This document shows positions 23,176 to 31,815 of a stretch of 64,000 nucleotides of DNA, piece by piece. The notes beneath the pieces are model-generated. The model saw only the letters and a program-made list of their open reading frames with translations, did no database searches and was not told the DNA's origin. The stretch spans positions 3,594,501 through 3,658,500 of the forward strand of contig NZ_JBBCGP010000001.1 in NCBI RefSeq assembly GCF_037200945.1, read 5' to 3'. A program made the position numbers and the translations under genes. Within the stretch, counting starts at the first letter, position 1, and each line of letters opens with the position of its first letter. The stretch is from Methylovirgula sp. GTDB taxonomy: Bacteria; Pseudomonadota; Alphaproteobacteria; Rhizobiales; Beijerinckiaceae.

Positions 23176-23189
23176 GTGATCTAGATCAA
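23176..23189. promoter_or_regulatory. FNR/FixK-type box in a divergent promoter region
   Basis: GTGAT-CTAG-ATCAA differs by one base from the consensus TTGAT-N4-ATCAA. It lies 49 bases before the regulator ATG and 120 bases before the divergent channel ATG. It could mediate autoregulation of the regulator, activation of the channel gene, or both. Confidence 0.6.
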
Positions 23190-23237
23190 TTCTGCTCGCC
23201 GACGCCGGCGCGATGCTTCCCACGGGAAGGAAGCAAA

Positions 23238-23990
23238 ATGACATCGAGTCGTCAGACAAGCGTGCGGATACAAAAGGATTCGGCAAAGGCATCGTTCGCA
23301 GAAAAGGTGCGCGTCTGTGACTATTGCGAACTCCGCAACAGAGGCTTTTGCAGCCGCCTCACCGATGCTCAAAAGGCCATCCTCGCGGACACCGCGCGGC
23401 TCGTGACCGTGGAACCAAACAAGGCGCTTTTCCGTCAAGGCGACGAAACGGAGAACATCTACATCGTGCGCAACGGCCTGTTGCGACTCTATCAGCGCCA
23501 TCTCAACGGACGGCGGCAAGTGATCGGCTTCGCCAAGCCCGGCGATCTGCTGCTCTCCCCCTTGAGCGAGCGTAACGAGTACAGCGCTGATGCCCTCGAT
23601 CCCGTTTGTCTTTGCCATTTTCGCCGCCAGGATTTCATTGCCTTTTTCCAGCGCGACCCCGCTTTTTCGGCCGCTTTGGCGATCGCGATCCATGAAGAGC
23701 TGACGCGCGCGCGCCAGCAAATTGCGCTCCTCGGCCAAAAACGCGCCGAGCCAAAAGTGGCGCAATTCCTTCTCGCTCTGCTTGAAAGCTATGCGTGGCG
23801 CAATGTTGAGACAACGCTTGTGCCTGTGCGCGTTCCGCAAGCCGACATTGCCGATTTTCTCGGGATGACCGTGGAGACAGTGAACCGCACGCTGGCGCGC
23901 TTCGCCCGCGATGCGATCATCAGCGTCGCCAAACGCGGCATCGATTTCCTTGACCTGCGGCGACTCAAACAGATCGCCGAAAGCTATTAG
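23238..23990 (+). CDS. Crp/Fnr-family regulator with FNR-type iron-sulfur cysteines
   Basis: A 250-aa protein. N-terminal cysteines Cys27, Cys30 and Cys38 (C-x2-C-x7-C) and central Cys124/Cys126 match the ligand layout of oxygen-sensing [4Fe-4S] FNR/FnrN proteins. A cyclic-nucleotide-binding-like barrel spans about 45-150, then the dimer helix, then a winged helix with recognition segment ADIADFLGMTVETVNRTLAR near the C-terminus. ATG 23238 follows GGAAGGA at good spacing; an in-frame GTG 22 codons upstream would run through the FNR-like box and is unlikely. Loss of the cluster in oxygen should inactivate it. An FNR-like box in its own promoter suggests autoregulation. A FixK-type label is possible, but FixK lacks the N-terminal cysteines. 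Confidence 0.85.
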   Translation: MTSSRQTSVRIQKDSAKASFAEKVRVCDYCELRNRGFCSRLTDAQKAILADTARLVTVEPNKALFRQGDETENIYIVRNGLLRLYQRHLNGRRQVIGFAKPGDLLLSPLSERNEYSADALDPVCLCHFRRQDFIAFFQRDPAFSAALAIAIHEELTRARQQIALLGQKRAEPKVAQFLLALLESYAWRNVETTLVPVRVPQADIADFLGMTVETVNRTLARFARDAIISVAKRGIDFLDLRRLKQIAESY

Positions 23991-25072
23991 CCTTTTCGCG
24001 CATCTTCGGCGGCCTTCTTGTCGGACTGAAAGAGAAACGGCGCGACATCGCCGATGCCCGGCGGCGATTCGATCGCGAATGGCATCGGCCGGCAGACGGC
24101 CATCGCCGACAGGCCGATGCGCGCGGTCAACATGCCGTTGAGAACGCCCTCGCCCAGACGCGCCGACAATTTGGCGGCAATGCCGTGGCCGACCACCTGC
24201 TGAATGAGCGAATCGCCGATGGCGACGCCGCCTGTGATAGCGAGATGCGCGCCGACCGAGCGGATGAGTTTGAGAAACCCAAAGAAACCGGGCCGTCCGC
24301 CGTAGATTTCCGAAATTCGACGAACAAGACGCAACGCCTGCGCGGCGACAAAGATCACATCGACAAGTGCGCGCGGCGAAATCGCAGTCACCATCGAAAC
24401 ACGCTTCGCGGCGGTCGCAATCTCACGCGAGACCTCCCGATCGAGCGGCCGAATGAGATCGCGCTCGGCGATGTCGATCAGGTCTCGGCCATCAACGATC
24501 TCCTTGGTGAGATCGAGAAGATTGGCACGCACGGCGGCGCTCGATCCGCGCTTTGATTGCAGGCTGACGAGTTCGGTCACGAGGCGACGCGCCGGATCGC
24601 GATCGTCGGCAGCGCGGGCCGCGGCAAAACTCATATGCATATGGGCGATCTTGCTTTGGCGGCCGATGCTCCAGATTTCGCGCCCGGCCATGACGGCAAG
24701 CGCAAGAAGCGCCAAGCCGCCGAGACCGACGGCCGCATAGCCCAAGGCCTTCGATCGCGAAAAGAGATCCGCGACAAGCTCAAAGACCCAGTTGCCCAAG
24801 GCGACGAGGACGAAACCGCTCGCCGCCGAAAAGAACAGGCCGCCCCAGGAAATGAGCGCGCTGCGGGTGATGCCACGACGTTGCGCCGATTCGACAGCGC
24901 GCTCGGCCGGGTCGAGCGCTGCCGCGGTCGCGGCTTCGGCCCCGACAAAATCCTCGACCGGTTCGAGCGTAAACGCCTCGTGCGGGGGCTCGGCGATCCC
25001 CTGCCCTTTGTCGAGCCGAAAAGCCTGAGGTTTCAATTTCGCTTCGGTCGCCAAAGCCGTTCTCGCAATCAT
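23987..25072 (-). CDS. ycjF: YcjF-family membrane protein (UPF0283 / DUF697)
   Basis: A 361-aa protein with a variable polar N-terminus (about 1-95), two membrane helices (about 98-120 and 135-155, around ISWGGLFFSAASGFVLVALG and AAVGLGGLALLALAVMAG) and a C-terminal DUF697 domain of about 200 residues with GGVAIGDSLIQQVVGHGIAAK. It lies 39 bases after ycjX, the standard pairing. In enterobacteria the ycjX-ycjF pair neighbours phage-shock genes and a role in membrane stress has been proposed, but no psp gene is present here. Its stop overlaps that of the convergent FNR-type regulator by four bases. The biochemical function is unknown. Confidence 0.85.
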   Translation of the reverse strand: MIARTALATEAKLKPQAFRLDKGQGIAEPPHEAFTLEPVEDFVGAEAATAAALDPAERAVESAQRRGITRSALISWGGLFFSAASGFVLVALGNWVFELVADLFSRSKALGYAAVGLGGLALLALAVMAGREIWSIGRQSKIAHMHMSFAAARAADDRDPARRLVTELVSLQSKRGSSAAVRANLLDLTKEIVDGRDLIDIAERDLIRPLDREVSREIATAAKRVSMVTAISPRALVDVIFVAAQALRLVRRISEIYGGRPGFFGFLKLIRSVGAHLAITGGVAIGDSLIQQVVGHGIAAKLSARLGEGVLNGMLTARIGLSAMAVCRPMPFAIESPPGIGDVAPFLFQSDKKAAEDARKG

Positions 25073-25111
25073 TTCGATCGCATCGGATTGTCCGAAACCG
25101 GATGCGATGCC

Positions 25112-26611
25112 TTAATCAAATCTGTCGCCGAGCAGGAATTGCAAGGCGCGGTCGAGCCTAATATGGGGCAGCGGCAACGCCTCGCCGGCCGCGTCCCGAG
25201 CCGCAATCGGTGGCCGGAAGCGCACGAAACGGTAATCCGCCGCATGCGGATCGACGATTCCCATATCGCCGGAGAAAACAGCATCCGGATCGCGCGGCAA
25301 TTCGCCGGGGAAAATCGCCGCTTCCGTGCGGCCATCGAAGACCTCGCCGCCGATGCGCTCGCCGGCAATCGGAATACCGACGACAGCCGGCAAAGCCGCA
25401 CCGCCGCGACCGACATTGACTTCATGCGTGGCGCGCACCGCCGCGAGCGCGACAACATCGATAATTGCACCAACGTTCTCTGACCGAGCAATGGCACGCG
25501 CCGTCAGCCGTCGCAGGATCGCCTCCAGGCGATCGTGGCTCACATGATTCAAATGATCGGCCTTGGTGGCGGCGAAAAGAATTTTGTCGATCCGCGGTCG
25601 CAGCAAACTCGTCAGCAATGTATTCTTGCCGGTACGGAAAGCATTGAGAACGTCGCCGAGCGCCTGTTCGAGATCGCGCACGGCGGAAACGCCAGCGTTC
25701 AGCGCCGCCAGCACATCGACGAGCACGACTTGCCGGTCGAGTCTTGCGAAATGATCGCGAAAGAACGGCCGCACCACATGATTGCGATAGGCATCGTAGC
25801 GGCGTGCCATCATGCCGGCGAGCGATTGCGGATCGGTTTCGCTGCCTTCGCTGATCGGCAGCGGCGAAAACGTCAGCAGCGGCGAGCCTTCAAGATCGCC
25901 CGGCATTAGGAAACGCCCTGGTGGCAACGCCGATGCGGAGATCGGTTCGGCGCGGCAGGCGCGAAGATAGGCCGTGAACAGCGCCGCTGCCTTCTGCGCG
26001 ACACCCTCGTCCGCGGCAGCCTCGGCGTCGAGACTCGTGACATAGGCGCGCCATTCGGCCGCCAGTGGCGCGCGCGCCGGAGTCAGGCTCGCGTCAAGCG
26101 TATCCTGCGACCAGCGTTGATAGGATTTGCCGAGAAGTGGCAGATCGAGCAGCCATTCGCCGGGATAATCGATGAGGTCGATCGTTAACTGCGATGTCCG
26201 CCGGCCGAACCCGGTGTCACGTTCGAATTCGAGCGTCAGCCGCAGTTCGGAAATGCGGCGGGTCGACTCGGGCCACGCGCGTTTGTCGGCATCGCCGCCC
26301 GGCCCTGTCAGCGTCGCGATATGGTCTTCGTAGGCGAAGCGCGGCACCGCATCGTCGGGCTGTGGTTGGATGGCGCCGCGAACCAACCGACCTTCCGCAT
26401 GAACCCGGAAGACGGGCAGTGGATTCTTGCCGCCCAGCGTCGCGACGCGTGCGGCCAGAGTCAGATGCTGCACGAGCGCAGTAAGGAAAATCGTCTTGCC
26501 CGCGCCCGACAGGCCAGTGACGCCGAGCCGCAACGGACGGCCGGATAGGGATTCGGCAAGGTTCTGAATCGCGAGCCCGGTATCGAAGAGAAAATCGGCG
26601 AAAGAGGGCAC
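25112..26611 (-). CDS. ycjX: YcjX-family P-loop NTPase (DUF463)
   Basis: A 499-aa soluble protein. Walker A GLSGAGKT sits at about 33-40 and a G3-like DYPGEWLLDLPLL at about 149-161. Another conserved element is KILFAATKADHLNH in the second half, the position of the NKxD-like base-recognition motif. The family is related to dynamin-like and Era-type GTPases; published work describes YcjX as a stress-inducible nucleotide-binding protein. It is followed by ycjF and preceded 26 bases upstream by sixA on the same strand, so sixA-ycjX-ycjF are probably co-transcribed. The partner is presumably the membrane protein YcjF. Confidence 0.88.
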   Translation of the reverse strand: MPSFADFLFDTGLAIQNLAESLSGRPLRLGVTGLSGAGKTIFLTALVQHLTLAARVATLGGKNPLPVFRVHAEGRLVRGAIQPQPDDAVPRFAYEDHIATLTGPGGDADKRAWPESTRRISELRLTLEFERDTGFGRRTSQLTIDLIDYPGEWLLDLPLLGKSYQRWSQDTLDASLTPARAPLAAEWRAYVTSLDAEAAADEGVAQKAAALFTAYLRACRAEPISASALPPGRFLMPGDLEGSPLLTFSPLPISEGSETDPQSLAGMMARRYDAYRNHVVRPFFRDHFARLDRQVVLVDVLAALNAGVSAVRDLEQALGDVLNAFRTGKNTLLTSLLRPRIDKILFAATKADHLNHVSHDRLEAILRRLTARAIARSENVGAIIDVVALAAVRATHEVNVGRGGAALPAVVGIPIAGERIGGEVFDGRTEAAIFPGELPRDPDAVFSGDMGIVDPHAADYRFVRFRPPIAARDAAGEALPLPHIRLDRALQFLLGDRFD

Positions 26612-26637
26612 GGGCGATCCTCAACCTTCCGATGGGT

Positions 26638-27153
26638 TCATTTGGCGAGCGCGAGGCGTGTGACGAAATGTTCGAGTTGGCCCACGCCGCGACGCGCCTT
26701 TTGCCAGACATCGACGTCAAAATCGATCACGGCCAGCGCCGGCGCGGGAAAATTGCCGCGCATCCGCGCAAGTTCCGCCTTGTTGCCGTGCCCGGCCAAG
26801 ACATGCGCCAGTTCGGCAAGGCCTGGATTGTGGCCGACGATGAGAAGAAATTTGGCATCTCCGGGCGCTTCAGCCACCACCTCCTCCAAAGTGCGGAGAT
26901 CGGCGCTATAGAGCTTGCCGACGAAATCTACCGTGAACGTCACACCCGCGCCCCGTTCGAGGCCGCGGAAAGTTTCTTTGGCGCGCTTTGCGGGTGAGAC
27001 CAAAGCAAGGTCCGGCCGCAATCCCGCATCGCGGAAATAGCGGCCCATCCGCTCGGCCATTTCCCAGCCCGCGGGGGTCAATTCCCGATCCGCATCCGAT
27101 TCGTCTGTGAGCGGCACTGCTTCGGCATGACGCAAAATTGCTAGGCGCAGCAT
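26638..27153 (-). CDS. sixA: phosphohistidine phosphatase, SixA family
   Basis: A 171-aa histidine-phosphatase-superfamily protein. The catalytic histidine is His9 in AILRHAEA (the RHG-like motif is RHA here); the second conserved histidine is in LLIVGHNPGLAEL. The ELTPAGWEMAERMG segment after the motif is typical of SixA. SixA removes phosphate from histidines of Hpt or PTS-Ntr proteins; a PTS-Ntr target is commonest, and an Hpt protein is also encoded nearby in this window (20.0 kb). A start at ATG 27153 fits. It lies between the pab genes and ycjX on the same strand, with a ~100-base gap to pabC. Confidence 0.85.
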   Translation of the reverse strand: MLRLAILRHAEAVPLTDESDADRELTPAGWEMAERMGRYFRDAGLRPDLALVSPAKRAKETFRGLERGAGVTFTVDFVGKLYSADLRTLEEVVAEAPGDAKFLLIVGHNPGLAELAHVLAGHGNKAELARMRGNFPAPALAVIDFDVDVWQKARRGVGQLEHFVTRLALAK

Positions 27154-27250
27154 GAGGAAACCGGGCAGGAGTAAGGACGAACCGGGAACCCGGCGGCGCT
27201 ATTATCTCCCGTGGCGGGCGCCTTGCAAAGCCGCGCTCGGGACGCCCGGT

Positions 27251-28084
27251 TTAAAAGCGTCCGCATTCGCTCGCAATCACCTCTTTGATCGAGGCCTGCA
27301 ATTCCATCACGATCTCGTTCGCCTCGGAGGGATAGGTGATGGCATCGAGCTGGCTGCACGGGGCGATCAGCCGCAGGCTGCTGGTCGCAAACAGGGCATC
27401 GGCACGGGAGAATTTCTCCAACGGCAGCGAACGCTCGGCGACATCGAAGTGCAAACCGTGCGCCTTGGAAAGGACGAAAGCGCGTGTGGTTCCGGCGAGC
27501 GCGCCGTCGCTCAGCGGCGGGGTTACGAGCTGACGGCCGAAAATGGCAAAGATGTTCGCGGTTGCGAGGCAAGCCACGCGGCTATGCGTATTCTCGAACA
27601 AAACCTCGTCGGCGCCGCGCGCGGAAGCCTGTTCCAGCGCCAGCACGGAATCGAGATAAGGCAACGCTTTGATGCGCGAGGCCGGCGACGTCTCGTTGCG
27701 GCGGATCGATGTCGTACCAAGTTTCAAAACCGGGAACAGCGGCATGTGCATCGCTGCGGCCGCGCCATAGAGAAGCGGCGCGGGATTTTTCGGGAATGAT
27801 AGCCCGCGTGGGCCTGGCCCGCGCGTCAGTGTCAACCGAACCGCGCCGTCGCCGATAGCCTCGGCGAGCGCATCGAGGGCCGTCCCGGCGGCCATTTCGT
27901 CGAAAGGAATGCCAAGAATCTCGGCCGCGTCCGCCATCCGATCGATATGCGACTTGCGACGAAAAATGTGGCCGTTACGCGCCAGCGATGTATCGAACAC
28001 GCCGTCGCCAAGGTTGAGTCCGCGATCCGTCAAATCGAAGGAAACGACCGGCTGCTCTTGTATCGCACCATTAAACCAGAACAC
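27251..28084 (-). CDS. pabC: aminodeoxychorismate lyase / class IV aminotransferase
   Basis: A 277-aa PLP-dependent fold-IV enzyme. Motifs include FDLTDRGLNLGDGVFDT near the N-terminus, IKALPYLDSVLALEQA with the PLP-binding lysine, and DEVLFENTHSRVACLATANIF. Directly after pabB and pabA, it most likely releases pyruvate from aminodeoxychorismate to give p-aminobenzoate for folate. A D-amino-acid or branched-chain aminotransferase role is possible on sequence alone. I choose GTG 28084 (MFWFNGAIQEQP), which fits family N-termini and overlaps the pabA stop by 14 bases; longer in-frame starts would extend into the pabA coding sequence and add an atypical leader. Confidence 0.85.
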   Translation of the reverse strand: MFWFNGAIQEQPVVSFDLTDRGLNLGDGVFDTSLARNGHIFRRKSHIDRMADAAEILGIPFDEMAAGTALDALAEAIGDGAVRLTLTRGPGPRGLSFPKNPAPLLYGAAAAMHMPLFPVLKLGTTSIRRNETSPASRIKALPYLDSVLALEQASARGADEVLFENTHSRVACLATANIFAIFGRQLVTPPLSDGALAGTTRAFVLSKAHGLHFDVAERSLPLEKFSRADALFATSSLRLIAPCSQLDAITYPSEANEIVMELQASIKEVIASECGRF

Positions 28085-28676
28085 GCGGCTTTCTTTCCAT
28101 AGCGAGACGCAAGAAATTAGCGAAAAGAGCGTGGCCAAATTCGGTCAAAATTGATTCCGGATGAAACTGGACGCCATAAACCGCCGCAGTGTGATGCGAG
28201 AGCGCCATAATCTCGCCTTCCTCGGACACAGCATCAATCGAAAGGTTGGTTTCGAGCGCTGGCGTGCGTTCAACGACTAGCGAATGATAGCGCCCAACGA
28301 CCAAAGGTTGTGGCAATCCTTCGAAAAGACCTTTGCCGCTATGTGTCAGCCGCGATGTCCGGCCATAAAGCGGGCGCTTGGCTGCCTCTATTCTACCGCC
28401 GAAGACTTCGCCGATGGCCTGATGGCCAAGACAAACGCCGAGGATCGGAATCTCACCAGTCAATTCTTCAACGATGGCCTCGGAAATGCCGGCATCGCGC
28501 GGCGTTCCCGGTCCTGGTGAAATCACAATGGCCGCAGGCCCGGCACGGCGGATTTCGGCGACGTCAATTTCATCATTGCGGCGCACGACGACATCGCGCC
28601 CAAGCTCTTCGAAATAGCGGGCGACGTTGAAGACGAACGAATCGTAATTGTCGATGACAAGGACGCCATTGCTCAT
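28071..28676 (-). CDS. pabA: aminodeoxychorismate/anthranilate synthase glutamine amidotransferase subunit
   Basis: A 201-aa class I glutamine amidotransferase that supplies ammonia to PabB. It begins VLVIDNYDSFVFNVARYF; the nucleophile cysteine lies in GVCLGHQAIGE, and the catalytic His and Glu in VQFHPESILTE near the C-terminus. Length is standard. It starts within the last codons of pabB (ATGA overlap), and its 3' end overlaps pabC by 14 bases, so all three subunits are translationally linked. Some bacteria share this subunit with tryptophan synthesis (TrpG), and that cannot be excluded here. No trp genes lie nearby. Confidence 0.9.
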   Translation of the reverse strand: MSNGVLVIDNYDSFVFNVARYFEELGRDVVVRRNDEIDVAEIRRAGPAAIVISPGPGTPRDAGISEAIVEELTGEIPILGVCLGHQAIGEVFGGRIEAAKRPLYGRTSRLTHSGKGLFEGLPQPLVVGRYHSLVVERTPALETNLSIDAVSEEGEIMALSHHTAAVYGVQFHPESILTEFGHALFANFLRLAMERKPRVLV

Positions 28677-30121
28677 TGCGCCGCCTCTTCCAATTCCTCG
28701 GCCGCACCGAACGCCTCGAACAGACGCTTCACCTTGATCTCTGTCTCGGCATATTCGGCCACCGGATCGGACAGGCTCGTGATGCCACCGCCCGCGTGCA
28801 GCGAGGCGCGGCCAGGTTTCAGCACCGCAGTTCGGATCGCAATGTTCATGTCCATCGTGCCATCAAAGCCGATATAGACGATCGACCCACAATAATAGCC
28901 GCGCGAGACCTTTTCGATCTCGTCGATGATTTCCATCGCCCGCCGCTTGGGCGTGCCCGTAACCGAACCGCCGGGAAAGGTCGCGGCAACCAGATCGACG
29001 ATATCCCTGCCTTGCGCCAGTTCGCCCGTGACCACAGAAACGAGATGGTGGACGTTTGCGTAGGATTCGAGGCCGCAGAGCACCGGCACCTCAACCGACT
29101 TCGGCTCGCTGACACGTGAAAGATCGTTGCGCAGCAGATCGACGATCATGATGTTTTCGGCGCGATCCTTCTCCGATTTTAGAAGCGCCTGGGCGCGGCG
29201 CGCGTCTTTTGCCGGATCGGGCGAACGGTTGATCGTCCCCTTGATCGGCCGCGTCTCGATGGCGCGGCCGCGTTTGCGCAGCAACAATTCCGGCGACGAA
29301 GACGCGATCACTGTCTCGCCGAGATTGAGATAGGCAGCAAAGGGCGCGGGATTGGCCGCGCGCAGCTTCTCGTAAAACCCGAACGGCGCAAAATCTTCCG
29401 GCAGGCGCGCGGAAAACCGCTGCGCGATATTGGCCTGATAGATGTCGCCCGCAAAAATATGCGCCTGCACATCTTCGATCGCGGCGTGATATTCGGCCGG
29501 CCTGAAATTCGAGGCCCAGCCATGAATGGCCGGCGGTGCGCTCGCGATGCGGCCGGGATGCTCCAGATGAGCCAACACATGATCGATTCGTGCCGCCGCG
29601 CGTGCTGCGCGCGCTTTCTTGTCTATCTCCGGCAGCCCGGACGAAAAGACATAGGCGCGGCGCAGCAGATGATCGAAAGCAAGCACGAGATCGTAAAAAC
29701 CGAGCGAAACCGGCTCGTCCTGTTCCACAGCGTGCCGGCCGCCGCGCAGTCCATCGAATTCCCAACCGAATTCGTAAGGCACGGCGCCCATCACGCCACC
29801 CTGAAACGGCGGCAGCGCCGGGTCTGGCGTAAACGAAAAACGCCCAAGCAAATCGCGCAGAGCCTCTTGCGGCGAGGCCTCAAGGGCGATTCCGTTCCAC
29901 GCTGCGCGACGCCCGACTGCGGTAAAAATGCCGAAAGGCTCCAGCCCGATAAACGAATAACGCCCAAGCTTCGGCTCGAACATCGCGCTGTCGAGAAATG
30001 CGAAGCCGGGCCGCTCGGCGAGCGCGCGTGCGACATCCAGCGGCTCGCGCCACGTGAGCTGATAAACCCAAAGTCCGTCCAGCTTTGCCGTCACATCATT
30101 TCCCGCCGGATTCGGCGCCAT
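28673..30121 (-). CDS. pabB: aminodeoxychorismate synthase component I
   Basis: A 482-aa chorismate-utilising enzyme that makes 4-amino-4-deoxychorismate from chorismate and ammonia for folate synthesis. The diagnostic RPIKGT motif (about residues 300-305) has the active-site lysine typical of PabB, where anthranilate synthase has PIAGT. Other family motifs are IYQANIAQRF, SSSPELLLR, NIMIVDLLRNDLSRV, FPGGSVTGTPKRRAMEII and RGYYCGSIVYIGFDG. It is the first gene of the pabB-pabA-pabC operon and overlaps pabA by four bases. It reads towards sixA-ycjX-ycjF. The 158-base gap to the divergent DUF6111 gene should hold its promoter. Confidence 0.93.
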   Translation of the reverse strand: MAPNPAGNDVTAKLDGLWVYQLTWREPLDVARALAERPGFAFLDSAMFEPKLGRYSFIGLEPFGIFTAVGRRAAWNGIALEASPQEALRDLLGRFSFTPDPALPPFQGGVMGAVPYEFGWEFDGLRGGRHAVEQDEPVSLGFYDLVLAFDHLLRRAYVFSSGLPEIDKKARAARAAARIDHVLAHLEHPGRIASAPPAIHGWASNFRPAEYHAAIEDVQAHIFAGDIYQANIAQRFSARLPEDFAPFGFYEKLRAANPAPFAAYLNLGETVIASSSPELLLRKRGRAIETRPIKGTINRSPDPAKDARRAQALLKSEKDRAENIMIVDLLRNDLSRVSEPKSVEVPVLCGLESYANVHHLVSVVTGELAQGRDIVDLVAATFPGGSVTGTPKRRAMEIIDEIEKVSRGYYCGSIVYIGFDGTMDMNIAIRTAVLKPGRASLHAGGGITSLSDPVAEYAETEIKVKRLFEAFGAAEELEEAAQ

Positions 30122-30279
30122 CTGCTACCATTTTCGTGAAGAACAAGAAAACCAGCGCAGATATGTGGATTCCGAGACGGTTACGCAATCGCCTCGCGGC
30201 TTTGCAAAGCGACGCCGGCCGCCCTAGCTTAGGGGCCAAACTAGTCTTGCCAAGTTAGTCCTGCCATGAGGGGTTTTGA

Positions 30280-30540
30280 ATGTGGCGCGTCGTCCTGAGG
30301 CCCGCGCTTCTATTCCTGCTGCCCTTCATGCTTTATGCAATCTGGCTTCTCTTGCGTCGGGCGACGCCCTTTGGCCGTCACCATTGGGGTAGCGGCGTCG
30401 TTTCGACCTTGACGCTATTGGGGCTGGTCATCGCCGTGATTGGAATGTTCGCCTTCGGAATTTTCGCCGACCGGCATCTCGGCGCTTACGTGCCGGCTCA
30501 TATCGAAAACGGCGTCGTCGTGCCCGGCCGCATGCAATGA
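30280..30540 (+). CDS. small membrane protein, DUF6111 type
   Basis: An 86-aa protein with two hydrophobic helices (about 5-26, RPALLFLLPFMLYAIWLLL, and about 41-65, STLTLLGLVIAVIGMFAFGIF) separated by a basic loop, and a polar tail ending VVPGRMQ. It matches my memory of the DUF6111 family, which in Rhizobiales sits directly before the CCA-adding enzyme gene as it does here. The stop overlaps the next start (ATGA), indicating translational coupling. No enzymatic motif is visible; function is unknown. ATG 30280 is the first start after an in-frame stop. Confidence 0.75.
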   Translation: MWRVVLRPALLFLLPFMLYAIWLLLRRATPFGRHHWGSGVVSTLTLLGLVIAVIGMFAFGIFADRHLGAYVPAHIENGVVVPGRMQ

Positions 30541-31790
30541 GCGTGACCGAGATCGCGGCGCCCGCGCCTGCGCTGGCCCTGCTGCAAAACGACGAACTCC
30601 AGGGCATCCTTGACCTGCTCAACGGCAACGGCGAGGAGGCACGCCTCGTCGGCGGAGCGGTGCGCAACGCCTTGCTCGGCAAGCCGGTCTCGGAATTCGA
30701 TATTGCCACGACAGCAACGCCGGAGACGGTCGCCGCGCGCGCGCAGGCCGCAAATTTGCGCGCCGTCCCCACCGGCCTCGCGCATGGCACGGTGACTGTC
30801 ATTATCGACGGTCATCCGTTCGAGGTGACGAGCCTGCGCGAGGATATCGAGACAGATGGCCGCCACGCCGTCGTGCGCTTCAACCGCGATTTTGCCGCCG
30901 ACGCACAACGCCGCGACTTCACGATGAACGCTTTGTCGCTAAGCCGCGAAGGCGTCCTCTACGATTATGTCGGCGGTCTCGACGACATCGCCGCGAAAAT
31001 ACTGCGCTTCATTGGCGATCCCGCGGCGCGGATCAAAGAAGATTATTTGCGCGTTCTGCGCTTTTTCCGTTTTTCAGCCGGGTATGCCGAAGGGCCTCTC
31101 GATGCGGAGGGCCTGCTTGCCTGTATCCGCGCCCGCGATGGGCTGGCGCGACTGTCGCGCGAACGCGTGCGCAACGAAGTGCTGAAGCTTCTCGCGGCAC
31201 CCCGCGCGGGCGAGATAACGCGCGAGATGTCGCAAGCAGGCCTGCTTGGCCCGCTGCTCGCCTCGGCACCCAATCCGCGACGTCTCGAAAATTTGTTGAA
31301 TCTGCGATCTGGCGAACAGGCCGATCCGGTTTTGAATCTCGCCGCGCTCTGCCTCAATCTGCCCGAAGACGCTCACCGGCTGCGCGAGAAGCTCCGCCTC
31401 TCAAATCCCGAACATCAACGTCTGGTGAAGGCGGCCGATGCGCTCGAAACACTGCATGATTTCGATACACCGCCGGACGAGCGCGGGCTTTTGACTCTAT
31501 TGTTTCGCTATGGCCGCCGTGGTGCCTGCGATGCCCTGCTGCTCGCCGCATCGCACGCCCGCGACGATGCCGCTCTCTGGCGCAAGGCGCTCGGTTTCTT
31601 GCGCGACGCGAAAGAACCGCGACTACCCTTCGGCGGCAATGACCTGCTCGCGCGCGGCATCAAAGATGGCAAAGCTGTCGGCGAAACGCTGAGACTTCTG
31701 GAAGCGCGCTGGATTGAGGCGGGATTTCCGGAAGATGCGGAAACTCTGAGGATCATACTCGATCAGGCAGTGCAGCTCGATCGCGATTGA
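30537..31790 (+). CDS. cca: CCA tRNA nucleotidyltransferase / poly(A) polymerase family
   Basis: A 417-aa class II nucleotidyltransferase. The head domain has RLVGGAVRNALLG and the catalytic pair in SEFDIATTATPE; the nucleotide-recognition and neck regions follow with RRDFTMNALSLSREG and RIKEDYLRVLRFFRFSAGYA. It adds or repairs the 3' CCA of tRNAs. In Rhizobiales this branch is annotated as CCA-adding enzyme or poly(A) polymerase, and sequence alone does not separate the two. The tRNA-Val in this window encodes its own CCA, so repair may be the main need. It overlaps the DUF6111 gene by four bases. Confidence 0.9.
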   Translation: MSVTEIAAPAPALALLQNDELQGILDLLNGNGEEARLVGGAVRNALLGKPVSEFDIATTATPETVAARAQAANLRAVPTGLAHGTVTVIIDGHPFEVTSLREDIETDGRHAVVRFNRDFAADAQRRDFTMNALSLSREGVLYDYVGGLDDIAAKILRFIGDPAARIKEDYLRVLRFFRFSAGYAEGPLDAEGLLACIRARDGLARLSRERVRNEVLKLLAAPRAGEITREMSQAGLLGPLLASAPNPRRLENLLNLRSGEQADPVLNLAALCLNLPEDAHRLREKLRLSNPEHQRLVKAADALETLHDFDTPPDERGLLTLLFRYGRRGACDALLLAASHARDDAALWRKALGFLRDAKEPRLPFGGNDLLARGIKDGKAVGETLRLLEARWIEAGFPEDAETLRIILDQAVQLDRD

Positions 31791-31815
31791 GGCAAGTCCG
31801 AGGAAGAGCATTTCA

